Part shown: in pieces, positions 1-12,028 of the stretch | Layout of the letters: each line of letters opens with the position of its first letter | Position numbering within the stretch: position 1 is the stretch's first letter | Assembly (NCBI GenBank): GCA_944322845.1 | Contig: CALUQE010000002.1 | Span: forward strand, 82,367-146,366 | Source of the DNA: Candidatus Gastranaerophilales bacterium | GTDB lineage: Bacteria; Cyanobacteriota; Vampirovibrionia; Gastranaerophilales; Gastranaerophilaceae | Direction: 5' to 3' | DNA length: 64,000 nucleotides | Notes under the pieces: model-generated | The model's database searches: none | The model's input: only the letters and a program-made list of their open reading frames with translations | What the model was told of the DNA's origin: nothing | Position numbers and translations under genes: made by a program

Positions 1-1248
1 TGTCAGTCTGTCATTATCACGGTGAACCTTTGCCAGAGGAGAAATTTCTCTCGGATAATCAATGATATGTATAGGTTGAATTAAAGTCGGTTCAACGGTT
101 GCCTCAAATACAGCTTCAACAACCTGTCCCCAGTTCATTTCTTCATCGACTTCAACATGCATTGCTTTTGCTTTGTCATAAGCTTCCTTAGCGGTAAAGA
201 ATTCACCAAAGTCTACGCCTGTGTATTCTTTAATTGCTCCGAGCATTGTTTTTCTGTCCCATGGCGGAGTTAAGTCTATTTCATTATCGCCGTATTTGAT
301 TTTTGTAGTTCCGAGAACCTCCTGAGCAACATAAGCTACAAGATTTTCTGTTAAAACCATCATTTCATTGTAATCCACATAAGATTGGTAAAGTTCAATC
401 ATGGTAAATTCCGGATTATGACGCGTATCAATACCTTCATTTCTGAAACATCTAGATAGTTCAAAGATTTTTTCATTCAAACCGCCGACCATAAGTCTTT
501 TTAAATGAAGTTCAGGAGCTATTCTCAGAGTTAAGTCCATATTTAAAGCATTATGGTGTGTAATAAACGGTCTGGCATTAGCGCCGGAAGCCTGCGTATG
601 AAGCATTGGAGTTTCAACTTCCAAAAATCCCTGCTTAGTCAGATATTCTCTTACTTTTTGAATTATAAGGCTTCTTTTTCTGAAAGTATCTCTTGTTTTT
701 TCATTAACAATTAAATCCACATATCTCTGACGGTATTTTGTCTCTGTGTCGGACATTGTGTGGTACATTTTTAACTGTTCGAGCTTTTCTTCGCTTATTT
801 GCTTATTTGGAAGCGGAAGAAGGGATTTTGAAAGCATTTTGAAGTTTTTTGCTTTAATTGATAATTCTCCGCGCGGAGTTCTTCTTATGGAACCGTAAAA
901 ACCTAATATATCACCAATATCAACCAGTTTAAGAGTTTTAACCATTTCAGGGTCCATATTTTCTTTGTGTGAAAAAATCTGGATTTTTCCTGTTGTATCC
1001 ATAAGATCGATAAACATTCCTGAATTTCTGATAGCCATAACTCTTCCGGCTACAGAATAGAAATCTTCAGTCTCTTCACCTGCAGGAAGGTCTTTATATT
1101 TTTCCTGCAAATCTTTTGCATCAGCATCCTTATCAAATGAATACGGATATGGATTAATACCTTTATCAGCGAGTTCGGCGAGTTTTTGAATTCTTGTTTG
1201 TCTTATTGATTCTTTTGCCGAAACGGGTTCTTTTGTTTGTTGTGTCAT
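1..1248 (-). CDS. lysS: Lysyl-tRNA synthetase, class II (partial, C-terminus outside window)
   Basis: Charges tRNA-Lys with lysine in the cytoplasm. The first 416 codons are visible, reading leftwards off the window edge; the family is usually about 500 residues, so roughly the last 80 are missing. An N-terminal OB-fold anticodon-binding domain spans about residues 60-140. The catalytic core follows, with the class II motif 2 region (CFRNEGIDTRHNPEFTMIEL) near residues 264-284 and the usual THHNALNMDLTLRIAPELHLK block before it. The ATG at 1248 is the only good start near the N-terminus. The gene is divergent from the small plus-strand gene at 1324. Identification is secure from motifs. Confidence 0.95.
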   Translation of the reverse strand, partial: MTQQTKEPVSAKESIRQTRIQKLAELADKGINPYPYSFDKDADAKDLQEKYKDLPAGEETEDFYSVAGRVMAIRNSGMFIDLMDTTGKIQIFSHKENMDPEMVKTLKLVDIGDILGFYGSIRRTPRGELSIKAKNFKMLSKSLLPLPNKQISEEKLEQLKMYHTMSDTETKYRQRYVDLIVNEKTRDTFRKRSLIIQKVREYLTKQGFLEVETPMLHTQASGANARPFITHHNALNMDLTLRIAPELHLKRLMVGGLNEKIFELSRCFRNEGIDTRHNPEFTMIELYQSYVDYNEMMVLTENLVAYVAQEVLGTTKIKYGDNEIDLTPPWDRKTMLGAIKEYTGVDFGEFFTAKEAYDKAKAMHVEVDEEMNWGQVVEAVFEATVEPTLIQPIHIIDYPREISPLAKVHRDNDRLT

Positions 1249-1323
1249 TTTATTAAATCCTCATATTTACAATTACTCTTAATAAGTATTTTATCATAAA
1301 TATTTTTGTGCAAAAATAAAGCT

Positions 1324-1638
1324 ATGAAGATTTTACCGATTATACAAAACACAAACCGAAATATAAAAGCGGCATCTGTAAGATTTAAAAATGCATATCA
1401 TACGGGCTATAATGACGCCAGTACTTATTCCAGAGAGCACAACTACGGCAGTATCAGAAGAGCTTACGGAATAAGCAAAGGAGTTACAAAAGAAATAGCG
1501 AAAGCAACAACGATTGATGATTTACCATATATAGCCGGTGCAATCGGATTTCTTACGCCGATTCCTTTAGCGAGCCCGGTAATGCTCGGGCTAGGTAAAA
1601 TTGCCCAGATTGTAATTAAGCGTCTTCATAAACCTTAA
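1324..1638 (+). CDS. Small lineage-type protein with MKI...FKN N-terminus
   Basis: Unknown function, 104 residues. The frame is open upstream to a TTG at 1306, but ATG 1324 gives an N-terminus (MKILPIIQNTN...VRFKN) that resembles two other unknown proteins in this window (starts near 23708 and 47092), so ATG 1324 is preferred. The C-terminal third (GAIGFLTPIPLASPVMLGLG) is hydrophobic and may be one membrane-associated helical hairpin. The middle is basic and aromatic. No signal peptide or known domain is recognised. A terminator follows at 1698-1730. That the gene is real is supported by its coding-like composition and terminator; its function cannot be inferred. Confidence 0.65.
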   Translation: MKILPIIQNTNRNIKAASVRFKNAYHTGYNDASTYSREHNYGSIRRAYGISKGVTKEIAKATTIDDLPYIAGAIGFLTPIPLASPVMLGLGKIAQIVIKRLHKP

Positions 1639-1697
1639 TAAAACGATTTACAAATGACTGTATATCTGATATACTCAAATTGTGAATAGTTTCTTAG

Positions 1698-1730
1698 AAA
1701 AAGAACGGTTATTATTCCCGTTCTTTTTTT
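1698..1730 (+). terminator. Rho-independent terminator before rimP
   Basis: An 11-bp stem (1698-1708 with 1718-1728, core AGAACGG/CCGTTCT) with a 9-base loop runs directly into a run of T. It ends the small gene at 1324-1638 and separates it from rimP. Confidence 0.85.
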
Positions 1731-1791
1731 ATTAGTGGGTAAATCTCTTATTGGCAGTTACCGTACCCTAGACATAACAGGAAGGAGTCTT

Positions 1792-2274
1792 ATGAAGCAG
1801 GAAATTAACAGACACGAAATCTTGGAAAAGATAACGCCGCTCATTGAAAATACTGCAATGAGATTTAACCTTATTCCTATAGAAATTGAATTTATAAAAG
1901 AAAACCACAAATGGTTTTTGAGAATATATCTTTATTCCTACGAAAAAGACATAACACTGGATGATTGCGAGAATGTTACAAGAAGTCTTAATGACTTTTT
2001 GGATGAACTTATTCCCGTTAAATACTATCTGGAGGTTTCATCTCCGGGACTTGAGAGAAAATTCAAGTCCGATAAAGAGTTTTTAATCTTTAAAGGCAGA
2101 AGAATCAGTCTCAAGCTGAAAACTCCGCTTGAAGGAGAAACAGAAAAAATATTTAAAGGTGAAATTTTGGACTGGGATGACAATAACGGTTTAAAATTCC
2201 TGAGATTTGAGGATGGGGAAGAACTTGAAATCCCTAAATCAAATATACAATCAGCAAAATTATACATAGATTAA
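1792..2274 (+). CDS. rimP: Ribosome maturation factor RimP
   Basis: Assists 30S ribosomal subunit assembly in the cytoplasm. The N-terminal alpha/beta domain ends in the family signature VSSPGLER at residues 82-89, followed by the small beta-barrel (SH3-like) C-terminal domain. Length is 160 residues, usual for the family. The frame opens upstream at a GTG (1735), but ATG 1792 has a clear AAGGAG at 1782-1787 and gives the normal length, so it is chosen. nusA follows 17 bases downstream, the conserved rimP-nusA pairing. Identification is firm. Confidence 0.93.
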   Translation: MKQEINRHEILEKITPLIENTAMRFNLIPIEIEFIKENHKWFLRIYLYSYEKDITLDDCENVTRSLNDFLDELIPVKYYLEVSSPGLERKFKSDKEFLIFKGRRISLKLKTPLEGETEKIFKGEILDWDDNNGLKFLRFEDGEELEIPKSNIQSAKLYID

Positions 2275-2291
2275 GATAAGGAGAATAAATA

Positions 2292-3530
2292 ATGATTAAA
2301 ATCGGAACAGCATTATTTGAAGCTTGCGAAGAGCTGGAAAGAGAAAGAGGAATATCAAAAGAAGTTTTGATATCTTCATTATGCGACGCTATGGTTGCGG
2401 CTTACAAAAAGCACATGCACGTTAAAGAAGCTGCAAACATAGAAGCAATTTTGGACGAACAGACAGGCGAAATCGGTGTATTTAGCACTAAAACAGTTGT
2501 TGAAACTGTAGAAGATCCTGATACACAAATTTCATTGGAAGATGCTAAAGAAATAGATGACGAAGTTGAAGTAGATGACGAAGTTAAAATTGAAGTTACT
2601 CCGGAACAGTTCGGCCGTATCGCAGCTCAATCAGCAAAACAGGTTATTACACAAAGAATCAGAGATGCTGAAAGAAATAATATTTTAAATGAATTCCTTG
2701 AAAAGAAAGGAACATTAACCACCGGTATTATCCAAAGAGTTGAAAATAGAAATGTTATCGTAAATATCGGTAAAACAGATGCAATAATGCCTCAAAAAGA
2801 ACAGATTCCGCGTGAATACTACAAACCTGGTAACAGAATCAGAGTATTTGTTCTTAATGTAAAAGAAACAAACAGACTTCCTCAGGTTATAGTATCACAT
2901 GCACACCCTGAAATTGTAAGAGAACTCTTTGAACTTGAAGTTCCGGAAATTGAAGACGGAATTGTAGAAATTAAATCAATTGCAAGAGAAGCCGGTTTCA
3001 GAACAAAAATCGCAGTTTGGTCAAATGATCCGGAAGTAGATTCCGTAGGCGCCTGCATCGGTCCAAGAGGTTCAAGAATACAAACTATTGTAGGCGAATT
3101 AAAGAACGAAAAAATCGATATCGTAAGATGGTCTCCGGATCCGGTTGAGTATATAGTAAACGCAATCTCTCCTGCAAGAGTTGTATCTGTAGATATTATG
3201 ACAGATGATGAAGAAACTAAAGATGCTCTTGTTGTAGTTCCTGATGATCAGTTATCTCTGGCAATCGGAAGAGAAGGTCAAAACGTAAGACTGGCTCACA
3301 GATTAACCGGCTGGAAGATTGATATTAAGAGTGTTTCTCAAATGGAAAATGAAGAAGCTTCAAGAACTGAAAATTACGATTACAACGAAGAAGCTCCGGA
3401 TGAAGAAGAACGTCCGGTTGATTCTGATGAAATTCAGGAAGAAATTGAAGAAGAAATGAACCAGCAGGTTCTTGATGAAGAAGACTTACAGGATGAAGCA
3501 CAGGAAGAAGAAACTTCCGAAGAAGAATAA
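2292..3530 (+). CDS. nusA: Transcription termination/antitermination factor NusA
   Basis: Binds RNA polymerase and nascent RNA to modulate pausing, termination and antitermination. Domain order: polymerase-binding N-terminal domain (about 1-125), S1 domain (about 130-200, IIQRVENRNVIVNIGKTDAI), then two KH domains with VGACIGPRGSRIQTIVGEL near 250-268 and AIGREGQNVRLAHRLTGW near 323-340. The last 55 residues are a strongly acidic tail rather than the C-terminal acidic repeats of gamma-proteobacteria. It has its own AAGGAG site and follows rimP. Unusually, a strong terminator follows directly, so no ylxR or infB is co-transcribed here. Confidence 0.95.
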   Translation: MIKIGTALFEACEELERERGISKEVLISSLCDAMVAAYKKHMHVKEAANIEAILDEQTGEIGVFSTKTVVETVEDPDTQISLEDAKEIDDEVEVDDEVKIEVTPEQFGRIAAQSAKQVITQRIRDAERNNILNEFLEKKGTLTTGIIQRVENRNVIVNIGKTDAIMPQKEQIPREYYKPGNRIRVFVLNVKETNRLPQVIVSHAHPEIVRELFELEVPEIEDGIVEIKSIAREAGFRTKIAVWSNDPEVDSVGACIGPRGSRIQTIVGELKNEKIDIVRWSPDPVEYIVNAISPARVVSVDIMTDDEETKDALVVVPDDQLSLAIGREGQNVRLAHRLTGWKIDIKSVSQMENEEASRTENYDYNEEAPDEEERPVDSDEIQEEIEEEMNQQVLDEEDLQDEAQEEETSEEE

Positions 3531-3540
3531 ATTACTAACA

Positions 3541-3580
3541 GAAATGCGGTCGGGATAAAATCCCGACCGCATTTCTTAAT
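3541..3580. terminator. Bidirectional terminator between nusA and a convergent gene
   Basis: A perfect 16-bp stem (3541-3556 with 3560-3575) with a 3-base loop, GC-rich in the middle and A/T-rich at both ends. It lies between nusA (plus) and the convergent gene ending at 3587 (minus), so it probably serves both strands. Confidence 0.9.
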
Positions 3581-3586
3581 AAAAAA

Positions 3587-4033
3587 CTAATTTTGATGCG
3601 AATTTATTTCATCTGAATTACTTTCGACTACTTGTATATCAGTTTTCTGCTCGCCTTCTTGGATTTTTAATTCTGCCTCACGGGCTTTCAACATCGCCTG
3701 AACAATTTTATCTTCCGTATTATTCTTTTTTAAATCTGCAAAAACAGCTTTTAACTCATCTTCATTAAGCCCTTTAGGCGTTTTTACACATACAACAATT
3801 CTGTTTTTCTTAAACGTAAAATATGAGGCAATCATAATTCCCCATAATAGTACGCCTTGCAGCAGACCTATCAGCGGAGCTGAGTCAAAATATCCGGCAA
3901 TAAAATTCCAAATATGCATAGCTACCCAGCCCGGAAAAATTATAAAACCAACGGTCAGGCAGCACAAGACCATACCGAGTATTATTAAGCCCCGTACACC
4001 TCTAACTTGTATTACATTTAAATTCTTTTTCAT
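3587..4033 (-). CDS. Small two-helix membrane protein of unknown function
   Basis: Not recognised; 148 residues. Two hydrophobic segments, about 14-36 (GLIILGMVLCCLTVGFIIF) and 53-73 (PLIGLLQGVLLWGIMIASYF), predict an inner-membrane hairpin. A charged cytoplasmic tail follows with a helical KxxNTEDKIVQAMLKAREAELK stretch and a polar end. It is the last gene of the minus-strand run that includes ligA (12 bases upstream), and it ends at the shared terminator at 3541-3580. Envelope-related roles are possible given the neighbours, but nothing specific can be claimed. Confidence 0.7.
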   Translation of the reverse strand: MKKNLNVIQVRGVRGLIILGMVLCCLTVGFIIFPGWVAMHIWNFIAGYFDSAPLIGLLQGVLLWGIMIASYFTFKKNRIVVCVKTPKGLNEDELKAVFADLKKNNTEDKIVQAMLKAREAELKIQEGEQKTDIQVVESNSDEINSHQN

Positions 4034-4045
4034 TAAAACCTCATT

Positions 4046-7280
<3,235 letters not shown>

Positions 7281-7295
7281 CGGTACACTCCGAAA

Positions 7296-7844
7296 CTAGC
7301 CAACCAGATTATTAACTCCCGCATCTTCAATGCCCGATTTAGAAGTCACTCTAACATCTGAGATTGTACCGTTAAACTTATATTTTTCGCCCTCTAAAGT
7401 CACAGGGAGTCCCATTTTAATTTTGTTTCCACCAACTACGGCACCATCTTTTGTAATTTTTGCAGTATCGGTAATTGTTACAATAGCATCATAAATTGAC
7501 GGCTGCGCAGGATCTTTGACAAGAATATACTGTTCCTTTGCCTTTGAACTTGCGATTATTGTTTGTCTGGCCTGAGATGTAACTTTTACAACATTTAATT
7601 CTGTGTACGGAACATTCCTGATTGTTATAAAAGTCTTATCATCCGCTTTTATAGGGAATTCATCACCGGTAACAGTGACACCTCGTAAGAAGACCTGAAA
7701 AGTAATCGGAGATGTTGCTTCAATTTGCTTGTCAGCAGTCTGACGGAAATGCTTTGTTGTAGCTACACCAACAACCAGAGCAATAACAACACCTAAAACT
7801 ATTACTATATCAACAATATTAAACTTGCCAAACACATTTTTCAC
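7296..7844 (-). CDS. DUF4330-like membrane-anchored protein
   Basis: 182 residues. One N-terminal transmembrane helix (about 10-30, IVDIVIVLGVVIALVVGVATT) is followed by an extracytoplasmic beta-rich domain. The FGKFNIVDIVIVLGV start and the later pattern resemble DUF4330 proteins known from cyanobacteria and Firmicutes; this is recognition from memory, not a search. Start is GTG 7844, with GAAGGAG just upstream. It lies between the heptose kinase (2 bases apart) and the O-antigen ligase-like gene, which suggests a role in surface polysaccharide, but no biochemical function is known to me. Confidence 0.7.
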   Translation of the reverse strand: MKNVFGKFNIVDIVIVLGVVIALVVGVATTKHFRQTADKQIEATSPITFQVFLRGVTVTGDEFPIKADDKTFITIRNVPYTELNVVKVTSQARQTIIASSKAKEQYILVKDPAQPSIYDAIVTITDTAKITKDGAVVGGNKIKMGLPVTLEGEKYKFNGTISDVRVTSKSGIEDAGVNNLVG

Positions 7845-7846
7845 AA

Positions 7847-8872
7847 TTATTCTCCTTCATCTATATTAAAGTTCTCGGGAATTGAGTCTAAAATTTCATC
7901 AATTGAAGTTGTTGCACACCCGAATTGTTTTATAACAATTCCGGCCGCAATATTGCCTATTACAGCTGCTAAAGCAGGATTTGCACCTGATGCTAAGGCC
8001 AGTGTGTATAAAGCTGTTACAGTATCTCCCGCACCGGTGACATCAAAAACTTCTGCTTTATTGAATACCGGAATATGCGTGTAATGTCCGTTATTATCAA
8101 CAACAACCATACCCTCAGAACCGCATGTAATTAAAATTGATTCAGCTCCTGACTGTTCAAGCAAAATATTTGCAGCTTTCAAAAAATCTTCTTTCGATTT
8201 TAAGTAAAACCCTACATGTTTTTGGGTATCAGGAAGATTCGGAGTCATCGATGTTACTCCGTAATACTTGTCCAAATTTTTTTGTGCATCAACAACTATT
8301 TTTTTACGGTACTTATTAGCACTTCTTATTGAAGCACGAATAATTTTTTCAGTTAATGTACCAATATGATAGTCTGATAAAATTACAGCATCACATTCTG
8401 GAATCATTTTTTCTATTTCAGAAATAACCTTGTCCTCGGTCTCTGATGACAAAGGTTCTTTTGTCTGTCTGTCGATTCTTACGATTTGCTGCGTTATAGA
8501 ATGAGAACAAGAGCCTGAAATTCTTGTTTTCGTAATAGTTTTTCTGTTTTTATCTGTTATAAGAGCTGAGCAATCAATATTTGCCTCATTAAAAGCATTT
8601 TTTAGGTCATTTGCCTGATAGTCATCGCCAATAACACCTACTACACAGACTTTGCCGTCATTAATCGCTGCAACGTTATGTGCAGCATTAGATGCACCGC
8701 CTAAAATAAATTTTGTATGAGTATGTTGAAGAATTAGAACAGGCGCTTCGCGAGAGATACGTTCAGTGTCGCCGTATACCATTTCATCCAGAGCCAAATC
8801 ACCTATTACAAGGATTTTTGCATTTTTTAAATTCTTAATATTACTGACCAGCTGCTCTTTATCAATATACAT
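7847..8872 (-). CDS. rfaE1: D-glycero-beta-D-manno-heptose-7-phosphate kinase (RfaE1/HldE kinase domain)
   Basis: PfkB-family sugar kinase that phosphorylates heptose-7-phosphate at C1 in the ADP-heptose pathway for lipopolysaccharide inner core. Evidence: ILVIGDLALDEMVYGDTERISREAPV at the start, the sugar-binding GGASNAAHNVAAI, and the PfkB signature with catalytic Asp, FDVTGAGDTVTALYTLA. At 341 residues it has only the kinase domain; the nucleotidyltransferase half of E. coli HldE is absent and would need to be encoded elsewhere. It is first in the run toward ligA and divergent from the gene at 8954. Another PfkB sugar kinase specificity cannot be wholly excluded, but the REAPV and GGAxNxAxN features fit RfaE1. 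Confidence 0.87.
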   Translation of the reverse strand: MYIDKEQLVSNIKNLKNAKILVIGDLALDEMVYGDTERISREAPVLILQHTHTKFILGGASNAAHNVAAINDGKVCVVGVIGDDYQANDLKNAFNEANIDCSALITDKNRKTITKTRISGSCSHSITQQIVRIDRQTKEPLSSETEDKVISEIEKMIPECDAVILSDYHIGTLTEKIIRASIRSANKYRKKIVVDAQKNLDKYYGVTSMTPNLPDTQKHVGFYLKSKEDFLKAANILLEQSGAESILITCGSEGMVVVDNNGHYTHIPVFNKAEVFDVTGAGDTVTALYTLALASGANPALAAVIGNIAAGIVIKQFGCATTSIDEILDSIPENFNIDEGE

Positions 8873-8889
8873 TTCAATCTCTCTTATGA

Positions 8890-8918
8890 TTGCCTAATGA
8901 CTAAATCTCATATATAAT
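8890..8918 (+). promoter_or_regulatory. Promoter of the gene at 8954
   Basis: A TTGCCT box (8890-8895), a 17-base spacer and a perfect TATAAT (8913-8918). The predicted transcript starts near 8925, leaving a leader of about 28 bases. Confidence 0.7.
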
Positions 8919-8953
8919 ATAATCATACTATAAACATAAAAAGAGAGTCATGC

Positions 8954-9796
8954 ATGGCTGATAAAAACATTTTTAATGATAAAGATTCTATTGATATAAA
9001 TGAACTGGCTTCACTAAATGATGACATTTCTCCTGAGTTAATTGATCAACTGCAGCAAAAGTTATCACAGGATGCAAAGTCTCTTAATAATACAAACTCT
9101 TCAAAGATTAATACCAATTTTAATGTTAATGATGACACTACTTTATTTGAAGAGCCTGTAAACCAGCAAGAAAAGGCTGAGACGTCTGAAAATTCACAGG
9201 AGCCCCGGCAACACGTAAAAAAAGAATTCAATCTTGATAAAAATTTTGATGATAATTTTATCAAAAAATATAAGGCAAGGCTTAATAAACAAAAAGAAGC
9301 AGGAGCAAAAGACAGTAAACAGGCAGAAGCAGAAAATACAATAAGCAGTGCCGCTTTTTCTGACAATACCGAAGAAAATATAGAACAAGTTTCTAACGGA
9401 AATATCTCAGAGCGAGCATTTACGCCGGCACAAAAAAACTATAACGACAGTCTGGATTTTCTTGACGGAAATGTAAAGTATTCTAAATATGTAATTTATA
9501 TTGACCCGCAAAACGTAGATTTTATTGACAGCTTAACAGTAAAAGAGAGAAAAAATTTAATTAATAATATACTTAGAGAACAAGACGATATTGCGATTAC
9601 AAAGCATCGTTTCAAAGTCATAAATACTGTAATCAAGCATGTCGTTGTGGCTATATTAACAATAACTGTATCAATTCCAATAATTTACTGGACTATCAAC
9701 GCTTCACTTGAGGCAACGATTAACAATTACAGGCGTTCTCAAACAATTTTCCAAACTTTATACAAAGAAAACGGGAAAATAACGAACATAAGATAA
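8954..9796 (+). CDS. Acidic protein with one C-terminal transmembrane helix, unknown
   Basis: Not recognised; 280 residues. The first 160 residues are polar, rich in Asp, Glu, Asn and Ser and probably disordered. A conserved-looking block follows (KYSKYVIYIDPQNVDFIDSL, about 176-195), then a charged helical segment and one membrane helix (about 233-253, VVVAILTITVSIPIIYWTI), ending in a short basic tail. This is a tail-anchored layout with the bulk in the cytoplasm. It has its own good promoter. Its stop codon directly abuts the stop of the convergent gene at 9797. Function unknown. Confidence 0.7.
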   Translation: MADKNIFNDKDSIDINELASLNDDISPELIDQLQQKLSQDAKSLNNTNSSKINTNFNVNDDTTLFEEPVNQQEKAETSENSQEPRQHVKKEFNLDKNFDDNFIKKYKARLNKQKEAGAKDSKQAEAENTISSAAFSDNTEENIEQVSNGNISERAFTPAQKNYNDSLDFLDGNVKYSKYVIYIDPQNVDFIDSLTVKERKNLINNILREQDDIAITKHRFKVINTVIKHVVVAILTITVSIPIIYWTINASLEATINNYRRSQTIFQTLYKENGKITNIR

Positions 9797-10489
9797 TTAG
9801 TCATTATCATTTATAATAGCATTAGCTAAAGCTGTTCCTAATTGGTAGCCTCCTATCGATGCACATACAAAGCCAATACCTTTTAGCATACCAGGCAGGA
9901 ATTTCAAAGACTTATTGAAGAAAGTCTTAGTATTGCAATAATCTTTTAGAGCTGCAACCTGTTTAGCTGCAAACGGATTTTTCTTATATAAACCTTCACG
10001 TGCCACAGCAACACGTTTTCCGTCTATCTTCTTAATAACAGGCATACCAATAATTCTTTTTGCAGCTGCTTCTGCAGTAAACATTGCACCTAATCCCAAA
10101 GATTCTCTTATAGCAGCTTCTTTTTTATCATCTGCTGTTAAAACCTTTACTGCTCCTGTCAGAGTAATTAAATGGTTTATATAATTTGAGGTGAAGTTCA
10201 ACACTTTGCCGATCCCGTTCAAAACTTTATCACTTTTACTCAGGGCTTTAATAGATTCTTCAGCACTTGTAAAACCGTTTGCAAGCGCATTATTTGATTC
10301 TTTAGCAATGGCCGATACACCTTTTACGGCGTTTAAGACCTGACCGCCTGCAATATCCATATTCATAGCAGCTACAAAAGGATTACTCTGCGAAAGTGCA
10401 TCAGCTCCTGAATTTGCTCTTCTTGAAGAAAATATACTGCTTGATACTATTGATGGCATAAATGATGTAATTGCTAAACCTGATGACAT
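9797..10489 (-). CDS. Unknown Ala/Gly-rich protein
   Basis: Not recognised; 230 residues. The N-terminal 45 residues are Ser-rich and polar. The rest is predicted helical with small-residue-rich hydrophobic stretches, notably NHLITLTGAVKVL, LGLGAMFTAEAAAKRI and a C-terminal GMLKGIGFVCASIGGYQLGTALANAI that could enter or associate with a membrane. There is no signal peptide of standard form. It is separated by 104 bases from the CNNM/CBS gene upstream, so it is likely transcribed on its own. Its stop touches the stop of the convergent gene at 8954-9796. The style is typical of lineage-specific proteins of these bacteria; the function is unknown. Confidence 0.65.
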   Translation of the reverse strand: MSSGLAITSFMPSIVSSSIFSSRRANSGADALSQSNPFVAAMNMDIAGGQVLNAVKGVSAIAKESNNALANGFTSAEESIKALSKSDKVLNGIGKVLNFTSNYINHLITLTGAVKVLTADDKKEAAIRESLGLGAMFTAEAAAKRIIGMPVIKKIDGKRVAVAREGLYKKNPFAAKQVAALKDYCNTKTFFNKSLKFLPGMLKGIGFVCASIGGYQLGTALANAIINDND

Positions 10490-10593
10490 ATATTAAACCT
10501 TACAACACTATTTAATAACACACTATATTTATATAAAGTTTTTGTGCTGTAAAAATTTTCACATGTAGAAGAAATATTTACAAAAATTAATAA

Positions 10594-11937
10594 TTAAGCT
10601 TCTTCTGATTCATCATGTTCTATAGCAGGCTCATTGTATACCTGTAATTTTGTAATACGCGCTCCGTCAATTTCTTTTACGGTAAATGTAAGGCCGTTAA
10701 ATGATACTGTGTCACCAACCTCTGCAATTCTGCCCAGAAGCTTCACAACCAAGCCGGCAATTGTATCAACATCATCCTCTTCAAACTGAGACTCTTTTAA
10801 GTCAAAAAAGTCAACAAATTCATCGATTCTCATCATACCGTTTGCAATATAAGTATTTTCACCGATTTCTTTTATATCAGCCTCAGCATCTTCGTCAAAC
10901 TCATCCTGAACATCACCGATAATTTCTTCTAAAACATCTTCAAGAGTAATTAAACCGGATGTACCGCCAAATTCATCAATAACAACTGCAATCTGGCAAT
11001 GGCGTTTTTTAAATTCAATAATTAAATTATCAAGAGTCATCGTCTCAGGAACCAGAATCAGCGGACGTATTAACTTATTTATAGAATAATTTTCTTTGGT
11101 CATTGCCATTGTGTACAAATCTTTTACGTGAATAAAACCAAGAATCTTATCAATATTTTCTTCATAAACGGGATATCTTGTATACTGATTATCCATAGCT
11201 GTTTTGTTTAATTCTTCGTAAGAAATATCATTAGGAATACAAACCATATCTGTTCTTGGAATCATAACTTGTTTTGCCATTAAATCCGAGAACTTAAACA
11301 TATTATGAAGCATTTCCGCTTCTGTTTCATTCAACACACCTTCGTTATAACTTGCATCGACAAGCATATCTAACTCTTCTGTTGAATGAACAAGAGAAGC
11401 ATCTTCAGAATTTGCGTGACAGGCTGCTAGAATTTTATTACCCGAAACTTCAAGAAGCCATACAAAAGGTTTTAAAATAGTAATAAACATGTCCATAGGT
11501 GTTGCAATCAATAAAGACAAAGTTTCAGGATGTCTCAATGATATGCATTTTGGAAGCTGTTCACCTAAAAGTACATGAAAATATGTTACCAGAACAAATG
11601 ATATCGGAACTGCGATAACATGCGCGGATATTACACTATGAGACTGCGTAAAGAACCTTATTACAGGTTCAATTATTTGAACTATAGTAGATTCTGCAAC
11701 CCAACCAAGTGCGATACTTGCGATTGTTACGCCCAATTGTGCAGCCGCAAGCATTCTATTTACATCATTAACAAGTTTCAAAGCCTTTTTTGCATTTGAA
11801 TTGCCTTCATTTGAAAGCTGTTCCAGTCTGGTTTTTCGCACTTTTACTAAAGAAAACTCAGCTGCAACAAAAAAGGCATTAACAAAAAGTAAAAATAAAA
11901 TTATAAATATATTTATAAAAAAATCTGTCAGACCCAT
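10594..11937 (-). CDS. CNNM (DUF21)-CBS-CorC/HlyC membrane protein
   Basis: Hemolysin C/CorC-type protein, a family linked to Mg2+ or Co2+ transport and resistance. Order: DUF21/CNNM transmembrane domain with about four helices (about 1-190), a CBS pair (about 215-340, QVMIPRTDMVCIPNDISYEE and VIDEFGGTSGLITLEDVLEEI), and a C-terminal CorC_HlyC domain (about 355-435, DGMMRIDEFVDFFDL-type region through FTVKEIDGARITKLQV). Length of 447 is normal. The ATG at 11937 is followed at once by the first hydrophobic helix. It is divergent from the DUF3326 gene, and the two promoters share a -35 box. Transport specificity cannot be read from sequence. Confidence 0.92.
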   Translation of the reverse strand: MGLTDFFINIFIILFLLFVNAFFVAAEFSLVKVRKTRLEQLSNEGNSNAKKALKLVNDVNRMLAAAQLGVTIASIALGWVAESTIVQIIEPVIRFFTQSHSVISAHVIAVPISFVLVTYFHVLLGEQLPKCISLRHPETLSLLIATPMDMFITILKPFVWLLEVSGNKILAACHANSEDASLVHSTEELDMLVDASYNEGVLNETEAEMLHNMFKFSDLMAKQVMIPRTDMVCIPNDISYEELNKTAMDNQYTRYPVYEENIDKILGFIHVKDLYTMAMTKENYSINKLIRPLILVPETMTLDNLIIEFKKRHCQIAVVIDEFGGTSGLITLEDVLEEIIGDVQDEFDEDAEADIKEIGENTYIANGMMRIDEFVDFFDLKESQFEEDDVDTIAGLVVKLLGRIAEVGDTVSFNGLTFTVKEIDGARITKLQVYNEPAIEHDESEEA

Positions 11938-11969
11938 GTACTCTCTTTTACCTATAAATTATACTTCTA

Positions 11970-11998
11970 ATTTTACAATACAGTAGAACATTTTGCAA
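11970..11998 (-). promoter_or_regulatory. Promoter of the CNNM/CBS gene
   Basis: On the minus strand, TTGCAA (11998-11993), a 17-base spacer, then TAAAAT (11975-11970). The TTGCAA hexamer is its own reverse complement and is also the -35 box of the divergent DUF3326 promoter. A second possible -10 (TATAAT at 11963-11958) has no good -35. Confidence 0.55.
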
Positions 11999-12021
11999 TA
12001 TAGAGCTATCCATATTATAAT
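11993..12021 (+). promoter_or_regulatory. Promoter of the DUF3326 gene, overlapping its upstream frame
   Basis: TTGCAA (11993-11998), exactly 17 bases, then a perfect TATAAT (12016-12021). Transcription should begin at about 12028-12029, on or next to the ATG at 12029. This predicts a leaderless mRNA and excludes the TTG at 11993 as a translation start. Confidence 0.75.
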
Positions 12022-12028
12022 TATGTCT

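Noticed and set aside
1735..1791. Upstream extension of RimP from GTG 1735
   Set aside because: It adds 19 residues unlike the family, and AAGGAG clearly points to ATG 1792.
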